64,000 nucleotides of DNA from Comamonas sp. KCTC 72670 (GTDB taxonomy: Bacteria > Myxococcota > Myxococcia > Myxococcales > Myxococcaceae). The DNA lies in NCBI GenBank assembly GCA_014656495.1, contig BNCN01000003.1:1-64000 (forward strand), read 5' to 3'. Both the position numbers and the translations under genes were made by a program. Under the pieces are notes generated by a model. That model searched no databases, was not told where the DNA came from, and saw only the letters and a program-made list of their open reading frames with translations. Below are positions 27,771 through 35,820 of the stretch, in pieces (position 1 is the first letter of the stretch; each line of letters begins with the position of its first letter).

Positions 27771-28643
27771 ATGAAGATTCGTAATCGGTTGAATCCCTCC
27801 GACCCGTGCTTCTCCTTCGAGTTCTTTCCGCCCCGAACGGAGGAGGGCGAGGCCAACCTGCTCAAGGCCCTGGAGGACCTGGCGGCCTTGCAGCCCGGGT
27901 TCGTGTCGGTGACCGAGGGCGCGGGAGGGAGCACGCGCTCCAAGACGGTGGAGCTGGTGCTGCGCATCAAGCAGGAGACGGGCATCGAGGCCATGGCGCA
28001 CCTCACGTGCGGGGGTCACCGCCCGGACGCGCTGCGCGCCGAGCTGGAGAAGCTGGCGGGCGCCAAGGTGGACAACATCCTGGTGCTGCGCGGCGACCCG
28101 CCGAAGGGCCAGACGCACTTCGAGCCCCAGCCCGGCGGGTTCCGCTACGCGTCGGAGATGGTGCGATTCATCCGAGAAGAGGATTTCAACTTCTGCCTGG
28201 GTGGGGCGTGTTATCCGGAGGGCCACGTGGAGACGCCCTCGCGTGACGACGACCTGCGTCATCTCAAGGCGAAGGTGGACGCGGGCCTGGACTTCGTGGT
28301 GACGCAGCTCTTCTTCGACAACGCGTTCTACTTCGACTTCGTGGAGCGGGCGCGGCGCGCGGGCATCAACGTCCCCATCGTCCCTGGCATCATGCCCATC
28401 ACCAACTATGAGCAGATCCAACGATTCACGCGCATGTGCGGCGCCACCGTGCCCATGCGCCTGGCGTTGCAGCTCGAGCGGGTGAAGGACCACCCCGAAG
28501 CCATGGCCCAGCTGGGCGTGGCCCATGCGACGGTGCAGTGCATGGAGCTGCTGTCCCGAGGCGTGCCCGGCATCCATTTCTACACGCTCAACAAGTCCCC
28601 GGCGACGCGGATGATTGTGAGCGCACTGCGAGCCCGCTCATGA
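27771..28643 (+). CDS. metF: Methylenetetrahydrofolate reductase
   Basis: A 290-residue FAD enzyme reducing 5,10-methylene-THF to 5-methyl-THF for methionine synthesis. CFSFEFFPPRTEEGEANLL carries the catalytic glutamate region, then VTEGAGGST, HLTCGG, VLRGDPP, DFVVTQLFFDN and PGIMPITNYEQIQRF, all classical MetF blocks. The start ATG at 27771 gives the standard N-terminus. It is divergent from gcvTHP, whose product it uses, and its stop overlaps the start of the next small membrane-protein gene (ATGA). Confidence 0.96.
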   Translation: MKIRNRLNPSDPCFSFEFFPPRTEEGEANLLKALEDLAALQPGFVSVTEGAGGSTRSKTVELVLRIKQETGIEAMAHLTCGGHRPDALRAELEKLAGAKVDNILVLRGDPPKGQTHFEPQPGGFRYASEMVRFIREEDFNFCLGGACYPEGHVETPSRDDDLRHLKAKVDAGLDFVVTQLFFDNAFYFDFVERARRAGINVPIVPGIMPITNYEQIQRFTRMCGATVPMRLALQLERVKDHPEAMAQLGVAHATVQCMELLSRGVPGIHFYTLNKSPATRMIVSALRARS

Positions 28644-29065
28644 GTGGTCCTGGACTGCACCTCCCCAAAGACGACCCCCGCAACAAGGTCCTCAACCTGA
28701 TCCGCCCGCCCGCCTTCTTCCTGCTGTGCACGGGCGTGCTCAACGTCATCTACAACATCGCGGGGTTCGTGCTCGCGGCGCTGAAGGTCACCTCCCCCTT
28801 CGTCCCCGCGGGCGCGGAGGCCTCCACGCTGGAGCTGTCCCCCACGCTGGCGCTGATGCTGCTGGTGGGCATCCTCTGCGGCGTCCTGTCCGCGTGGGGC
28901 GCCATCAGCGCGCTCAACCTGCGAGGCTATGGCCTGGCCACGGTGGGCGGCATCACCGCGCTCTACATCCTGTCCCCTGGCTGCGTGATTGGCGTGCCGG
29001 TGGCCGTGTGGATGCTGTTCACGCTGCGCCGCGACGGCGTGCGTGAAGCCTTCACCATGGGCTGA
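28640..29065 (+). CDS. Small membrane protein of unknown function
   Basis: 141 residues with three or four hydrophobic segments (PPAFFLLCTGVLNVIYNIAG, LALMLLVGILCGVLSAWGA, then LATVGGITALYILSPGCVIG). The sequence after it, PVAVWMLFTLRRDGVREAF, resembles the end of small four-helix membrane proteins that are common in Myxococcus genomes. It starts with an ATGA overlap on metF, so it is translationally coupled. No function can be assigned; the metF link may be only transcriptional. Confidence 0.75.
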   Translation: MSGPGLHLPKDDPRNKVLNLIRPPAFFLLCTGVLNVIYNIAGFVLAALKVTSPFVPAGAEASTLELSPTLALMLLVGILCGVLSAWGAISALNLRGYGLATVGGITALYILSPGCVIGVPVAVWMLFTLRRDGVREAFTMG

Positions 29066-29079
29066 GCGTTCAAAACGCG

Positions 29080-29103
29080 GCGGTTGGCCTCCGTACCAAC
29101 CGC
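29080..29103 (+). terminator. Hairpin downstream of metF operon
   Basis: GCGGTTGG (29080-29087) and CCAACCGC (29096-29103) form a perfect 8-bp stem with an 8-base loop, 14 bases after the stop of the membrane-protein gene. No T-run follows. The rest of the 250-base gap to the DUF2378 gene shows only a short GGCGCC palindrome pair near 29282-29300. Confidence 0.4.
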
Positions 29104-29322
29104 GAGGAATTGATGTTCAGGCCACACCGCCCTCGGGGACGTGTCCGCGCCTCCGCGGCGCGTCCCCTCCTCTGGCGAAGCGCCCGCTCTGTTCACCACT
29201 GGGGCCCGCGCTGCCCCGGGGTTGCAGCCGTGCGGGCTTTCACCCTTTCTTGGTTTCCCTCACTTTCGTAGCCATACGAGGGGCGCCAGGACCGGGCGCC
29301 TCCTCCCAGCATGGGAGTGGCC

Positions 29323-29934
29323 ATGATTGCGTTTGAGGTCGAGCGGGGAGCGCCTGAACCTTTGACGGACCTGGCTCGGCGCCTGAGCCGTGCGGAGGAG
29401 AAGGACCGCGCCCGGGGCATGTTCTTCCTGGGAGCGCTCGACGTGGTCCGCAAGGAGGCGGGTGAAGCCGCCGCGGCGCGCTGCCTGGCGGCCTCGCGCG
29501 AGCGCGCCTTCGTGCCCTTCTTCCTGTACCCCATCACCAGCTTCCTGCGGCTGTCGTACAGCGCCGCGGGGCTGCTGGCGCCAAGGCTGGGGGGCTTCGA
29601 GGCGGCCATGCGGACCATGGGCGCGCGCTCCGCCCAGGACTTCCTGAGCACCGTGGTGGGCCGCAGCTTCCTGGCGCTCGCCGGCGGGTGTCCCAAGCGG
29701 CTGGTGAGCAACCTGCCCTCCGGGTACAGCACGGCCGTCAACTACGGCGAGCGGGACGTGGAGTGGCTGGACGCGCGACAGGGCCGCATCACCATGTTCC
29801 GCGACTTCATGCCGCACAGCTACCACGAGGGCGTGGTGCGGGCCGCGCTGGACGCCATCGGCGCCCGCGAGCCGCACGTCCACGGGCGGGCGTCCAGCTT
29901 GCTGGACAGCGAGTACCTCGTGTCCTGGACCTAG
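29323..29934 (+). CDS. DUF2378 family protein (myxobacterial paralogue family)
   Basis: 203 residues. Features of the Myxococcus-specific TIGR02265/DUF2378 family are recognisable: ARGMFFLGALDVVRKEAG near the N-terminus, the central PITSFLRLSYSAAGLLAPRLGG followed by FLSTVVGRSFLALAGG, and the C-terminal GERDVEWLDARQGRITMFRDF with PHSYHEGVV. The family has no known biochemical role. The ATG at 29323 follows GGGAG; an ATG four codons earlier is the alternative. Its stop TAG shares the palindrome CTAG with the stop of the convergent histidine kinase. Confidence 0.8.
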   Translation: MIAFEVERGAPEPLTDLARRLSRAEEKDRARGMFFLGALDVVRKEAGEAAAARCLAASRERAFVPFFLYPITSFLRLSYSAAGLLAPRLGGFEAAMRTMGARSAQDFLSTVVGRSFLALAGGCPKRLVSNLPSGYSTAVNYGERDVEWLDARQGRITMFRDFMPHSYHEGVVRAALDAIGAREPHVHGRASSLLDSEYLVSWT

Positions 29935-31454
29935 ACGGCCACCTCGGCGCCGGGGCTGTTCGAGGGAAGGCAGAGGGTGAAGCTGCTGCCCTCCCCTTCC
30001 CGGCTCTCCACGCGCAGCGTGCCGCCGTGCTGGCGCACCGTGCTGGCCACCACGGACAGGCCCAGGCCCGTGCCCGCCGGCTTCGTGGAGAAGAGCGGCT
30101 CGAAGATGCGCTCCTGCATGGACTCCGGAATGCCCATGCCGTTGTCGGACACGCTCAGGATGAAGGCGCCCCCCGCGCCCTCCTCCGCGCGCACCTCCAC
30201 GTGCCCCACGCGGCCCGGCGGCATCGCCTCCACCGCGTTCTGCACCAGGTTGATGAGCACCTTGCGCAAGAGCTCCCGGTCCACCCAGGGCGGGTCCATG
30301 CCGGGTGGCACCTTGTTGTGGATGTGCACGCCCTCGCGGCGCGGCACCACGTCCAGCACCTCCTCCATCAGCGCGTGCAGCGAACAGGGCCGCAGCTCCA
30401 GGGGGCGCTCGCGCGCGAAGTCCAGGAGCTCCGAGGAGATGCGTGAGCACACCGCCAGCTCGCGCTCGATGATTTCCAGGAAGCGTTGCAGGCGCTGGTC
30501 CGCCAGCGTCACGTCCAGCTTGCGCAGGTGACGGACGACCACCGCGTTGGCGGTGCGCGCGGCGGCCAGCGGGTTGCGCAGCTCGTGGCCCACCGTCGCC
30601 GTCATGCGGCCCACCGCGGCCAGCTTCTCCACCCGGGCCGCCTGCTCCCGATAGGAAACCAGCTCCCGCCGCACGCGCGCCAGCGCATGCTCGTGGTCCA
30701 CGCGCTCGTTCGCGTACGCGCCCTCCAGGAGCACCTGCTGCACCGCCACGCGCCGCATCTCCCGCAGCGTCTCGCGGCACGCAATCACCAGCACGCCGTT
30801 GACGAACACCATCCAGAACGCGTGCTCCAGGAAGCGCCACCAGGCCGGGTTGGCCACGCCGAAAATCGACTCCGGCCACCAGATGCCCCGCAGGCAGTGC
30901 TCCAGCACCGCGGTGACGGTGGCCGTCGCCATCACCGCCGGGTCCCGGTAGAAGGCCAGGAAGGCCAGCGAGCCGAAGACGTAGAAGTGCGTCTCGATGC
31001 GCCCGCCCGTCAGGTGGATGAAGAGCGCGGCCCACAGCATCTGCGCCACCGCCACCACGTGACGGGTGGCCAGCTCACCGGGCCGTACCCGAATCAACAC
31101 CAGCGGGAAGGCGGACAACAGCCCACCCAGCACCACCGCCACCTGCACGTGTGGGTGGACCTCGCGGGCAGCCCCCTGCCAGGCGAAGGGCGACAACACC
31201 GCCGCCACGGCGATGGCCACCAACCACTGGCCCACCATCAACACGGCGAAGCGCGCGTCCACCCTCCGGCGCACGGACTCCAGGTGCTCCGCCAGCAGCG
31301 CGTCCACCCGAGACTCCAACGCCGCGGCCTCTCCCCCGCGCAGCACGTCGCCGGAAGTCTCCGCTGACACGGTAGCGTCCGTGCGCACGGCCTCCATACG
31401 TGTACGGCTGAAGCGCCCTCGAAACACGGGCGCGCCCACATCCTGGTCAATCAT
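29931..31454 (-). CDS. Membrane sensor histidine kinase
   Basis: About 507 residues. The N-terminal third has six hydrophobic segments (LMVGQWLVAIAVAAVLSPFA through FLEHAFWMVFVNGVLVIA) forming an integral-membrane sensor with no large periplasmic loop. The H-box is TVGHELRNPLAAARTANAVV near residue 288, the N-box LINLVQNAVEAMPPG near 400, G1 SDNGMGIPESM, F-box FEPLFSTKPAG and G2 GTGLGLSVV. All catalytic motifs are intact. No response regulator is adjacent, so it is an orphan kinase, common in myxobacteria. A GTG four codons upstream (31466) is an alternative start. Confidence 0.88.
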   Translation of the reverse strand: MIDQDVGAPVFRGRFSRTRMEAVRTDATVSAETSGDVLRGGEAAALESRVDALLAEHLESVRRRVDARFAVLMVGQWLVAIAVAAVLSPFAWQGAAREVHPHVQVAVVLGGLLSAFPLVLIRVRPGELATRHVVAVAQMLWAALFIHLTGGRIETHFYVFGSLAFLAFYRDPAVMATATVTAVLEHCLRGIWWPESIFGVANPAWWRFLEHAFWMVFVNGVLVIACRETLREMRRVAVQQVLLEGAYANERVDHEHALARVRRELVSYREQAARVEKLAAVGRMTATVGHELRNPLAAARTANAVVVRHLRKLDVTLADQRLQRFLEIIERELAVCSRISSELLDFARERPLELRPCSLHALMEEVLDVVPRREGVHIHNKVPPGMDPPWVDRELLRKVLINLVQNAVEAMPPGRVGHVEVRAEEGAGGAFILSVSDNGMGIPESMQERIFEPLFSTKPAGTGLGLSVVASTVRQHGGTLRVESREGEGSSFTLCLPSNSPGAEVAV

Positions 31455-31535
31455 TGCGTGACTCACCCCGGCCGTACCGGCCCCCCCGGATGAGTCGCCA
31501 TCCTAACCCCTTGCATACCCCTGGCAATCCAAACT

Positions 31536-31562
31536 TGTCGGAATAAGCGGACTGTTCCGACA
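31536..31562. repeat. Perfect inverted repeat upstream of the histidine kinase
   Basis: TGTCGGAA (31536-31543) and TTCCGACA (31555-31562) are perfect inverted repeats separated by 11 bases. They lie about 80-110 bases before the kinase start in a locally A/T-richer gap. The layout suits a dimeric regulator binding site or an mRNA hairpin. No regulator is identified. Confidence 0.45.
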
Positions 31563-31586
31563 GAAACATGCAACTTGCCCTCGGGG

Positions 31587-31639
31587 CCTGTTGAAGACGG
31601 AGTGAAACACACCGTCACGGTTTGCTTTCCGTCAACAGG
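31587..31639. terminator. Imperfect long hairpin after the repeat-domain gene
   Basis: CCTGTTGA (from 31587) and its complement ending CAACAGG (31639) form the base of an imperfect stem extended by CGGA/TCCG and AAAC/GTTT pairs. It lies about 34 bases downstream of the stop of the large minus-strand gene. No T-run follows; a terminator or processing role is inferred. Confidence 0.35.
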
Positions 31640-31672
31640 GATTGAACAAGGATTGGACACCCCGTGCGGATG

Positions 31673-34363
31673 TCACGGAGCGGGCATCGCGACCATCATC
31701 ATCTGCTCCGCGGGCGACAGAGACACGCGCACGGGTTGGCAGCGCGCGGGCGCCGGGGTGGGCGTCCCGGAGTCCGCGCCCGGGGCGCCTGGCGTCGGAG
31801 CGGCACTCACACACACCTGATAGCCGCCGGGCACGACCCCGGCGAAGCGCGCGGGTTCGGTCAGGGTCAGCGTCTGGACCTGCGTGGGCGCGGAGGCGCC
31901 CCCTGACGCCCCCTGGGCGAGGAGGATGGCCTTGGCCGCGGCCGCGCTCGCTCCGGCCTGGGCGGGCTGCGCCTGCACGACGAGCGTCACCTCGCCTCGC
32001 GGCAGCTCCAGGCTCAGGCGTGACGTCTCCCCTGGACGGATGGTGACGGTGCCGCGCTCCACCTGCTGGCCCGCCCCGGAGTCCACCACCGCGAGGACCG
32101 TGTACGTCCCGGGGGTGAGGCTGTCGAACTGGAAGGCGCCGTCAGTCCCCGTGGCGATGCTGTTGCCGCCCGACGGCGCGCCCGGGCTGGTGACGACCAC
32201 CAAGGCCCCGCTCACGGGCTCGGCACCGCGTCGAACCGTGCCCTCCAGCTGGCCTACCGCGGAGAGCTTCACCTCCAGCGTCCGGTCCTGGACGCCCTCC
32301 TCCACGCGAACGAAGGCCGAGCGGCCCTCCACGGGGTGCTCCGCGCCGAGCTGCAAGGTGGAGATGGAGAGCCCTTCCAACACGAAGCGGCCCTCCGCGT
32401 CGCTGCTCACCTGCTGCAGGCCGTGCTCCAGCTCCGCGGCGGCCCCCACCACCACCGAGCTGCCACGCACGGGCTGCGACACGGTGACGGTGGCCCCCTG
32501 GACGGGCGCGCCGGCCGCGTTCACCACCCGGCCGGTGAACCGGCGACCTCGCGAAAGCGACACCGCGCCCAGGTTCGTGTCCTGGTCCTCCTCCACCTTC
32601 AGCGCGGGCAGGGACTTCGTGAGGAAGCCGGGGCCGGAGACGAACACCGTGTACTCGCCGGCGGGGATGCCGTTGACCTGGAAGCGGCCGTCCCCGCCCC
32701 CGAACGACGTGCCGGAGCCGCCCCGCAGCGTGACGGTGAAGGCGGCGGGCACCGCGCCATCCTCCAGGCGAACCTGACCGGACAGGCTGCCGCCGCGTCG
32801 CATCCGCAGGACGACGTCGGAGCCCCCCGTCTCCGCGCGAACCGGCGTCCCCATCCACGCCACCCGCTGGTGCAGGGGGGTCCCAGGCGCCGCGGCGCGA
32901 AGGAGGTACGTCCCGTGGACGAGGCCCCGGACCTCGAAGCGCCCCCCCGGGTCCGCGACGGTGACGTGCTTCCCGCGCAGCGTCGACTCCACGCGGCCTC
33001 GGACCAGCGCGCTGGCGGGTTCGGCCACGATGACGGCCTCCCCCACGGACTCACCGTTGGCGAACTCCACGCGCCCTCGCACCACGCCCGTCGCGTCCAG
33101 CACCAGCTCGACGCCTGCGCCCGCGCCGTCCTGCGAGAGGTCGACGTAGCGGGTGGACGACGAGGCCGCGTCGTGGACGGCGGCCACCGCGACCCGCTTC
33201 CGGGGCAGGTCCGCCATCCGGAAGGCGCCCTGGGAGTCGACCGTCGTCTGTCGCGCCAGCGTGCGCCCCAGGCCTTCATCCAGGACGACCCGCACCACGG
33301 CCCCGGGCACGGGGGCGCCGTGAGCATCCACCACCGTGCCCTCGAGCCGGGCCGAGTCGCCCAGCGACACCACGACCCCGTCCACGGGGCTCGTGCCCTC
33401 CACGCGCACGGGCGCGGACGTGCCCGGCGCGTGCTGGGAGCCCGACGCGGTGAAACGGTAGGAGCCGGGCTCCAGGCGCTCGAAGCGCCACCGGCCCTCC
33501 GCGTCCGCCACCACGCCATCCCACCGCGCGTCCGCCAGCGGCAAGAAGGCGCGGGCCTGGGGAGCCGGCGTGACGCGCGCGCCCGGCACGGGAGCTCCGC
33601 GCGAGTCCACCACCGTGCCCGACACGGCGGCGCCACCGCCCAGCTCCACGGTCAGCTGCTGCGGAGTCGCGGACGCGGCCCCCACCGGCACCGCCTTCCA
33701 GACGGGCGCGAAGCCGTCGGCGGTCACCCGCAGCATGTGCCGGCCGGAGGGAATCGCCTTCACCAGCGCGCGGCCCGAAGCATCCGTCCGCGCATCACGC
33801 GGCTGGGGCACCCGGAGCTCCACCTGCGCGCCCGCGAGCGGCTGGCGCGAGCCCCGCTCCACGACGTCCACTTGAAGGGACGCCGCGGGGAGCAGGTGCA
33901 GCACGAGCGGCTCGGTGTCCTCCCGCAGCCAGAAGGACACGGGGCCCGCCATCGCCCCTTCGTGGAGGGCCTCGAGCTGGAATGCCCTGGCGGGCAGGCC
34001 GGTGAAGAGGAAGGTGCCATCCTGCCCCGTCCGCACCGGGCGAACCGACGACGAATCCAGCCGCACGAGCGCCCCCGGCACGGGCAGCTCTTGCGCGTCC
34101 AGCACCAGCCCCTGGAGTCGGAGCGTGCCCGGGGCGTCCGCGTCCGGAACGACGGACAGCGAGACGGACTCCCCAGAACCACCACCGCCCCGGCCCCGCG
34201 CCTCCGGAGCGCTGGAAGCCTCGGTGCGCACCACGACCCGGTTGCCCGGCGACGCGGCGGGCGGGGGGCCTTGCGTGGGCGGCTCCGCGGAGAAGCGCTG
34301 TCCCACGAGAAAACCCACGACGACGACCACCACACCAAGGGCCCACATCAGGAATCGCTTCAT
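31673..34363 (-). CDS. Large exported protein with many carboxypeptidase-regulatory-like/Ig-like repeats
   Basis: 896 residues, starting MKRFLMWALGVVVVVVGFLVG, a single N-terminal membrane anchor or uncleaved signal. The rest is at least eight beta-sandwich modules of about 85-100 residues. Each opens with a line such as VSGTVVDSRGAPVPGARV, LEGTVVDAHGAPVPGAVV, FTGRVVNAAGAPVQGATV or LEGTVRRGAEPVSGALV and contains a GxFxxxGLPP-like turn, the carboxypeptidase-D regulatory / CnaB-like pattern. Such arrays are usually adhesive or structural surface proteins. It is 90 bp downstream of the small peptide gene, separated from it by a strong hairpin. Confidence 0.85.
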   Translation of the reverse strand: MKRFLMWALGVVVVVVGFLVGQRFSAEPPTQGPPPAASPGNRVVVRTEASSAPEARGRGGGGSGESVSLSVVPDADAPGTLRLQGLVLDAQELPVPGALVRLDSSSVRPVRTGQDGTFLFTGLPARAFQLEALHEGAMAGPVSFWLREDTEPLVLHLLPAASLQVDVVERGSRQPLAGAQVELRVPQPRDARTDASGRALVKAIPSGRHMLRVTADGFAPVWKAVPVGAASATPQQLTVELGGGAAVSGTVVDSRGAPVPGARVTPAPQARAFLPLADARWDGVVADAEGRWRFERLEPGSYRFTASGSQHAPGTSAPVRVEGTSPVDGVVVSLGDSARLEGTVVDAHGAPVPGAVVRVVLDEGLGRTLARQTTVDSQGAFRMADLPRKRVAVAAVHDAASSSTRYVDLSQDGAGAGVELVLDATGVVRGRVEFANGESVGEAVIVAEPASALVRGRVESTLRGKHVTVADPGGRFEVRGLVHGTYLLRAAAPGTPLHQRVAWMGTPVRAETGGSDVVLRMRRGGSLSGQVRLEDGAVPAAFTVTLRGGSGTSFGGGDGRFQVNGIPAGEYTVFVSGPGFLTKSLPALKVEEDQDTNLGAVSLSRGRRFTGRVVNAAGAPVQGATVTVSQPVRGSSVVVGAAAELEHGLQQVSSDAEGRFVLEGLSISTLQLGAEHPVEGRSAFVRVEEGVQDRTLEVKLSAVGQLEGTVRRGAEPVSGALVVVTSPGAPSGGNSIATGTDGAFQFDSLTPGTYTVLAVVDSGAGQQVERGTVTIRPGETSRLSLELPRGEVTLVVQAQPAQAGASAAAAKAILLAQGASGGASAPTQVQTLTLTEPARFAGVVPGGYQVCVSAAPTPGAPGADSGTPTPAPARCQPVRVSLSPAEQMMMVAMPAP

Positions 34364-34398
34364 CACGGCTCGGGGTCGGGCTGGAGGAACACGAAGCA

Positions 34399-34437
34399 AC
34401 AGGCGCGCGGCGTGCCATGAGCACCCCGCGCGCCTGT
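34399..34437 (-). terminator. Strong hairpin directly after the exported-peptide gene
   Basis: ACAGGCGCGCGG (34399-34410) and CCGCGCGCCTGT (34426-34437) form a perfect 12-bp G/C-rich stem with a 15-base loop. On the minus strand it begins 17 bases after the peptide stop codon and is followed by TTGCTTCGTGTTCC, only moderately T-rich. It could terminate or partly attenuate transcription before the 896-residue gene and stabilise the peptide mRNA. Confidence 0.6.
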
Positions 34438-34453
34438 CAGGAACGGCGAACGA

Positions 34454-34693
34454 CTAGTTGTCGAACGTGGAGTCGTTCAGCGCGGTGGTGGTCGCGTTGG
34501 CCACCGGGGAGAACTCGCCGTACTCGTAGATGAGGTAGATGTAGTCGTCGCCGATGATGATTTCGTACTCGTAGATGCCGATGTTCTCCTGCTGCGTCGG
34601 CTTGGGGGCGGCCGCCGCGGGCATCGAGTAGGACATGCCGGCGAGGCCCGCGAGCAGGCCGAGCAGACCAAAACGAGCAAGCGTCTTCTTCAT
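34454..34693 (-). CDS. Small exported Tyr/Ile/Glu-rich peptide precursor
   Basis: 79 residues, ATG at 34693 with AGGAG 7 bases upstream. A classical signal peptide (MKKTLARFGLLGLLAGLAG...) with cleavage expected after PAAAA would leave a mature peptide of about 49 residues. The middle of that peptide alternates aromatic, aliphatic and acidic residues (IYEYEIIIGDD, then YIYLIYEYGEF) and contains six tyrosines and no cysteine. I know no family for it. It directly follows the SdpA-like and SdpB/HTTM genes on the same strand, the place occupied in Bacillus by the toxin gene sdpC, so it is the likely client of those two proteins. Confidence 0.7.
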   Translation of the reverse strand: MKKTLARFGLLGLLAGLAGMSYSMPAAAAPKPTQQENIGIYEYEIIIGDDYIYLIYEYGEFSPVANATTTALNDSTFDN

Positions 34694-34782
34694 GTGACGT
34701 CTCCTGGTGGTGGGTTGCGTGGGTGGGCATGACGACAGACACCGGATACACCCCGGGCCTGCCTTCATGAGCCCCGTCAGGC

Positions 34783-35820
34783 TTACGCCAGCGGGGGTTC
34801 CGAGGGCTGTTCTTGCAGGGCCTGGGCTGCCGCGGGCATGCGCGGGCTCCCTCCGGGGAGCCAGCGACTTTTCAGCCGCGTGAGCCACCTCCCCAGGGCG
34901 CGGTACTCGTCATCGTCGATGAGTGCCACGTCCACGGACGCCATGAAGAGGGAGAAGGTGATGAGGCCGAGGAACAGCGCGATTCCGAGATGAAACGTGA
35001 GGCCCAGCGCCACCGCGATGCGGCGGGTGTGCCGGTTCAAGAAGAGCAGGAAGGGGAACGCCACCTGGAAGGCGACCGTCCCATGCGACAGCAGCGTCAC
35101 CACGACGGCGTTCTGATAGAGCAACTCGGAGAAGCCAGGCCAGACGAACTGCCCGCTTCGGAAGGCATGGTAGATGGCCGTGCCGTCCTGCCAGACGTCG
35201 CCCTGGACCTTGTAGAGGCCCGCCACGCCATACACGAGGCTGAGCTGCAGCGCGAAGGCGAGGATGGCCGTGTTGTGAAGCATGCCCCCGAGCCGGGCGC
35301 CCATGGCGTGTGCGTCCACGGGCGTCAACGCGCGCCGCTTCGCGTCCAGGGAGAACCAGGCCCCGACGTCCGCGAACATCGCGTACACGAGCACCAGGTG
35401 GATGAGGTTGTCACCTCCGTCCCAGATGCCAGGGAAGCGCTGGTGCAGGGACCAGAAGAAGACATACGTCAACGGCGTGGTGAGGCGGGTGCGCCACCCC
35501 ACCAGCCACAGGAGCGACACCAGCAATCCCAGGTGAAAGCACGCTTCGAACCAGATGAGCGAGCGGCTCCAGGCGTAGACAGAGAAGGTCGCCGAGTTCG
35601 CCATGCTCGCGGCGAACGTGTCCCATGGCCAGAGGCCCTCCGGACCGAACAAGTATCGCCGCTGGGCATGATTCAGCAGGTACTGGATGACGATGGCGAG
35701 CCCCGCGCAGATGCGGAACAAGCTGGCCCCGATGAGGAAGCGAGGCTGGCTGACGCGCGCGACCATCCCATCCCAGGCGCTGGCGGGCGCCTGGCTTTCC
35801 GTTGAAATGGGCAGGCTCAC
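34783..35820 (-). CDS. HTTM-domain membrane protein (SdpB-like)
   Basis: 345 residues with about eight hydrophobic helices; starts with GTG in a GTGA overlap on the upstream gene. Typical HTTM (horizontally transferred transmembrane) features are LIGASLFRICAGLAIVIQYL at the start, YLFGPEGLWPWDTF, WFEACFHLGLLVSLLWLVGW, HQRFPGIWDGGDNLIHLVL and ALQLSLVYGVAGLYKVQGD. The family includes SdpB, needed to mature the Bacillus SDP toxin, and is related to vitamin-K-dependent gamma-carboxylase. It acts in the inner membrane. The coupling to an SdpA-like gene and a small exported peptide supports an SdpB-type role. Confidence 0.85.
   Translation of the reverse strand: MSLPISTESQAPASAWDGMVARVSQPRFLIGASLFRICAGLAIVIQYLLNHAQRRYLFGPEGLWPWDTFAASMANSATFSVYAWSRSLIWFEACFHLGLLVSLLWLVGWRTRLTTPLTYVFFWSLHQRFPGIWDGGDNLIHLVLVYAMFADVGAWFSLDAKRRALTPVDAHAMGARLGGMLHNTAILAFALQLSLVYGVAGLYKVQGDVWQDGTAIYHAFRSGQFVWPGFSELLYQNAVVVTLLSHGTVAFQVAFPFLLFLNRHTRRIAVALGLTFHLGIALFLGLITFSLFMASVDVALIDDDEYRALGRWLTRLKSRWLPGGSPRMPAAAQALQEQPSEPPLA

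Noticed and set aside
29282-29300. GGCGCC-N7-GGCGCC palindromes before the DUF2378 gene as a regulatory site
   Set aside because: Six-base G/C palindromes are frequent by chance at 70% G+C, and no second copy is seen.
31463-31660. A 65-codon minus-strand frame upstream of the histidine kinase
   Set aside because: It lacks a ribosome site and a protein-like composition and overlaps the inverted repeats; treated as intergenic.
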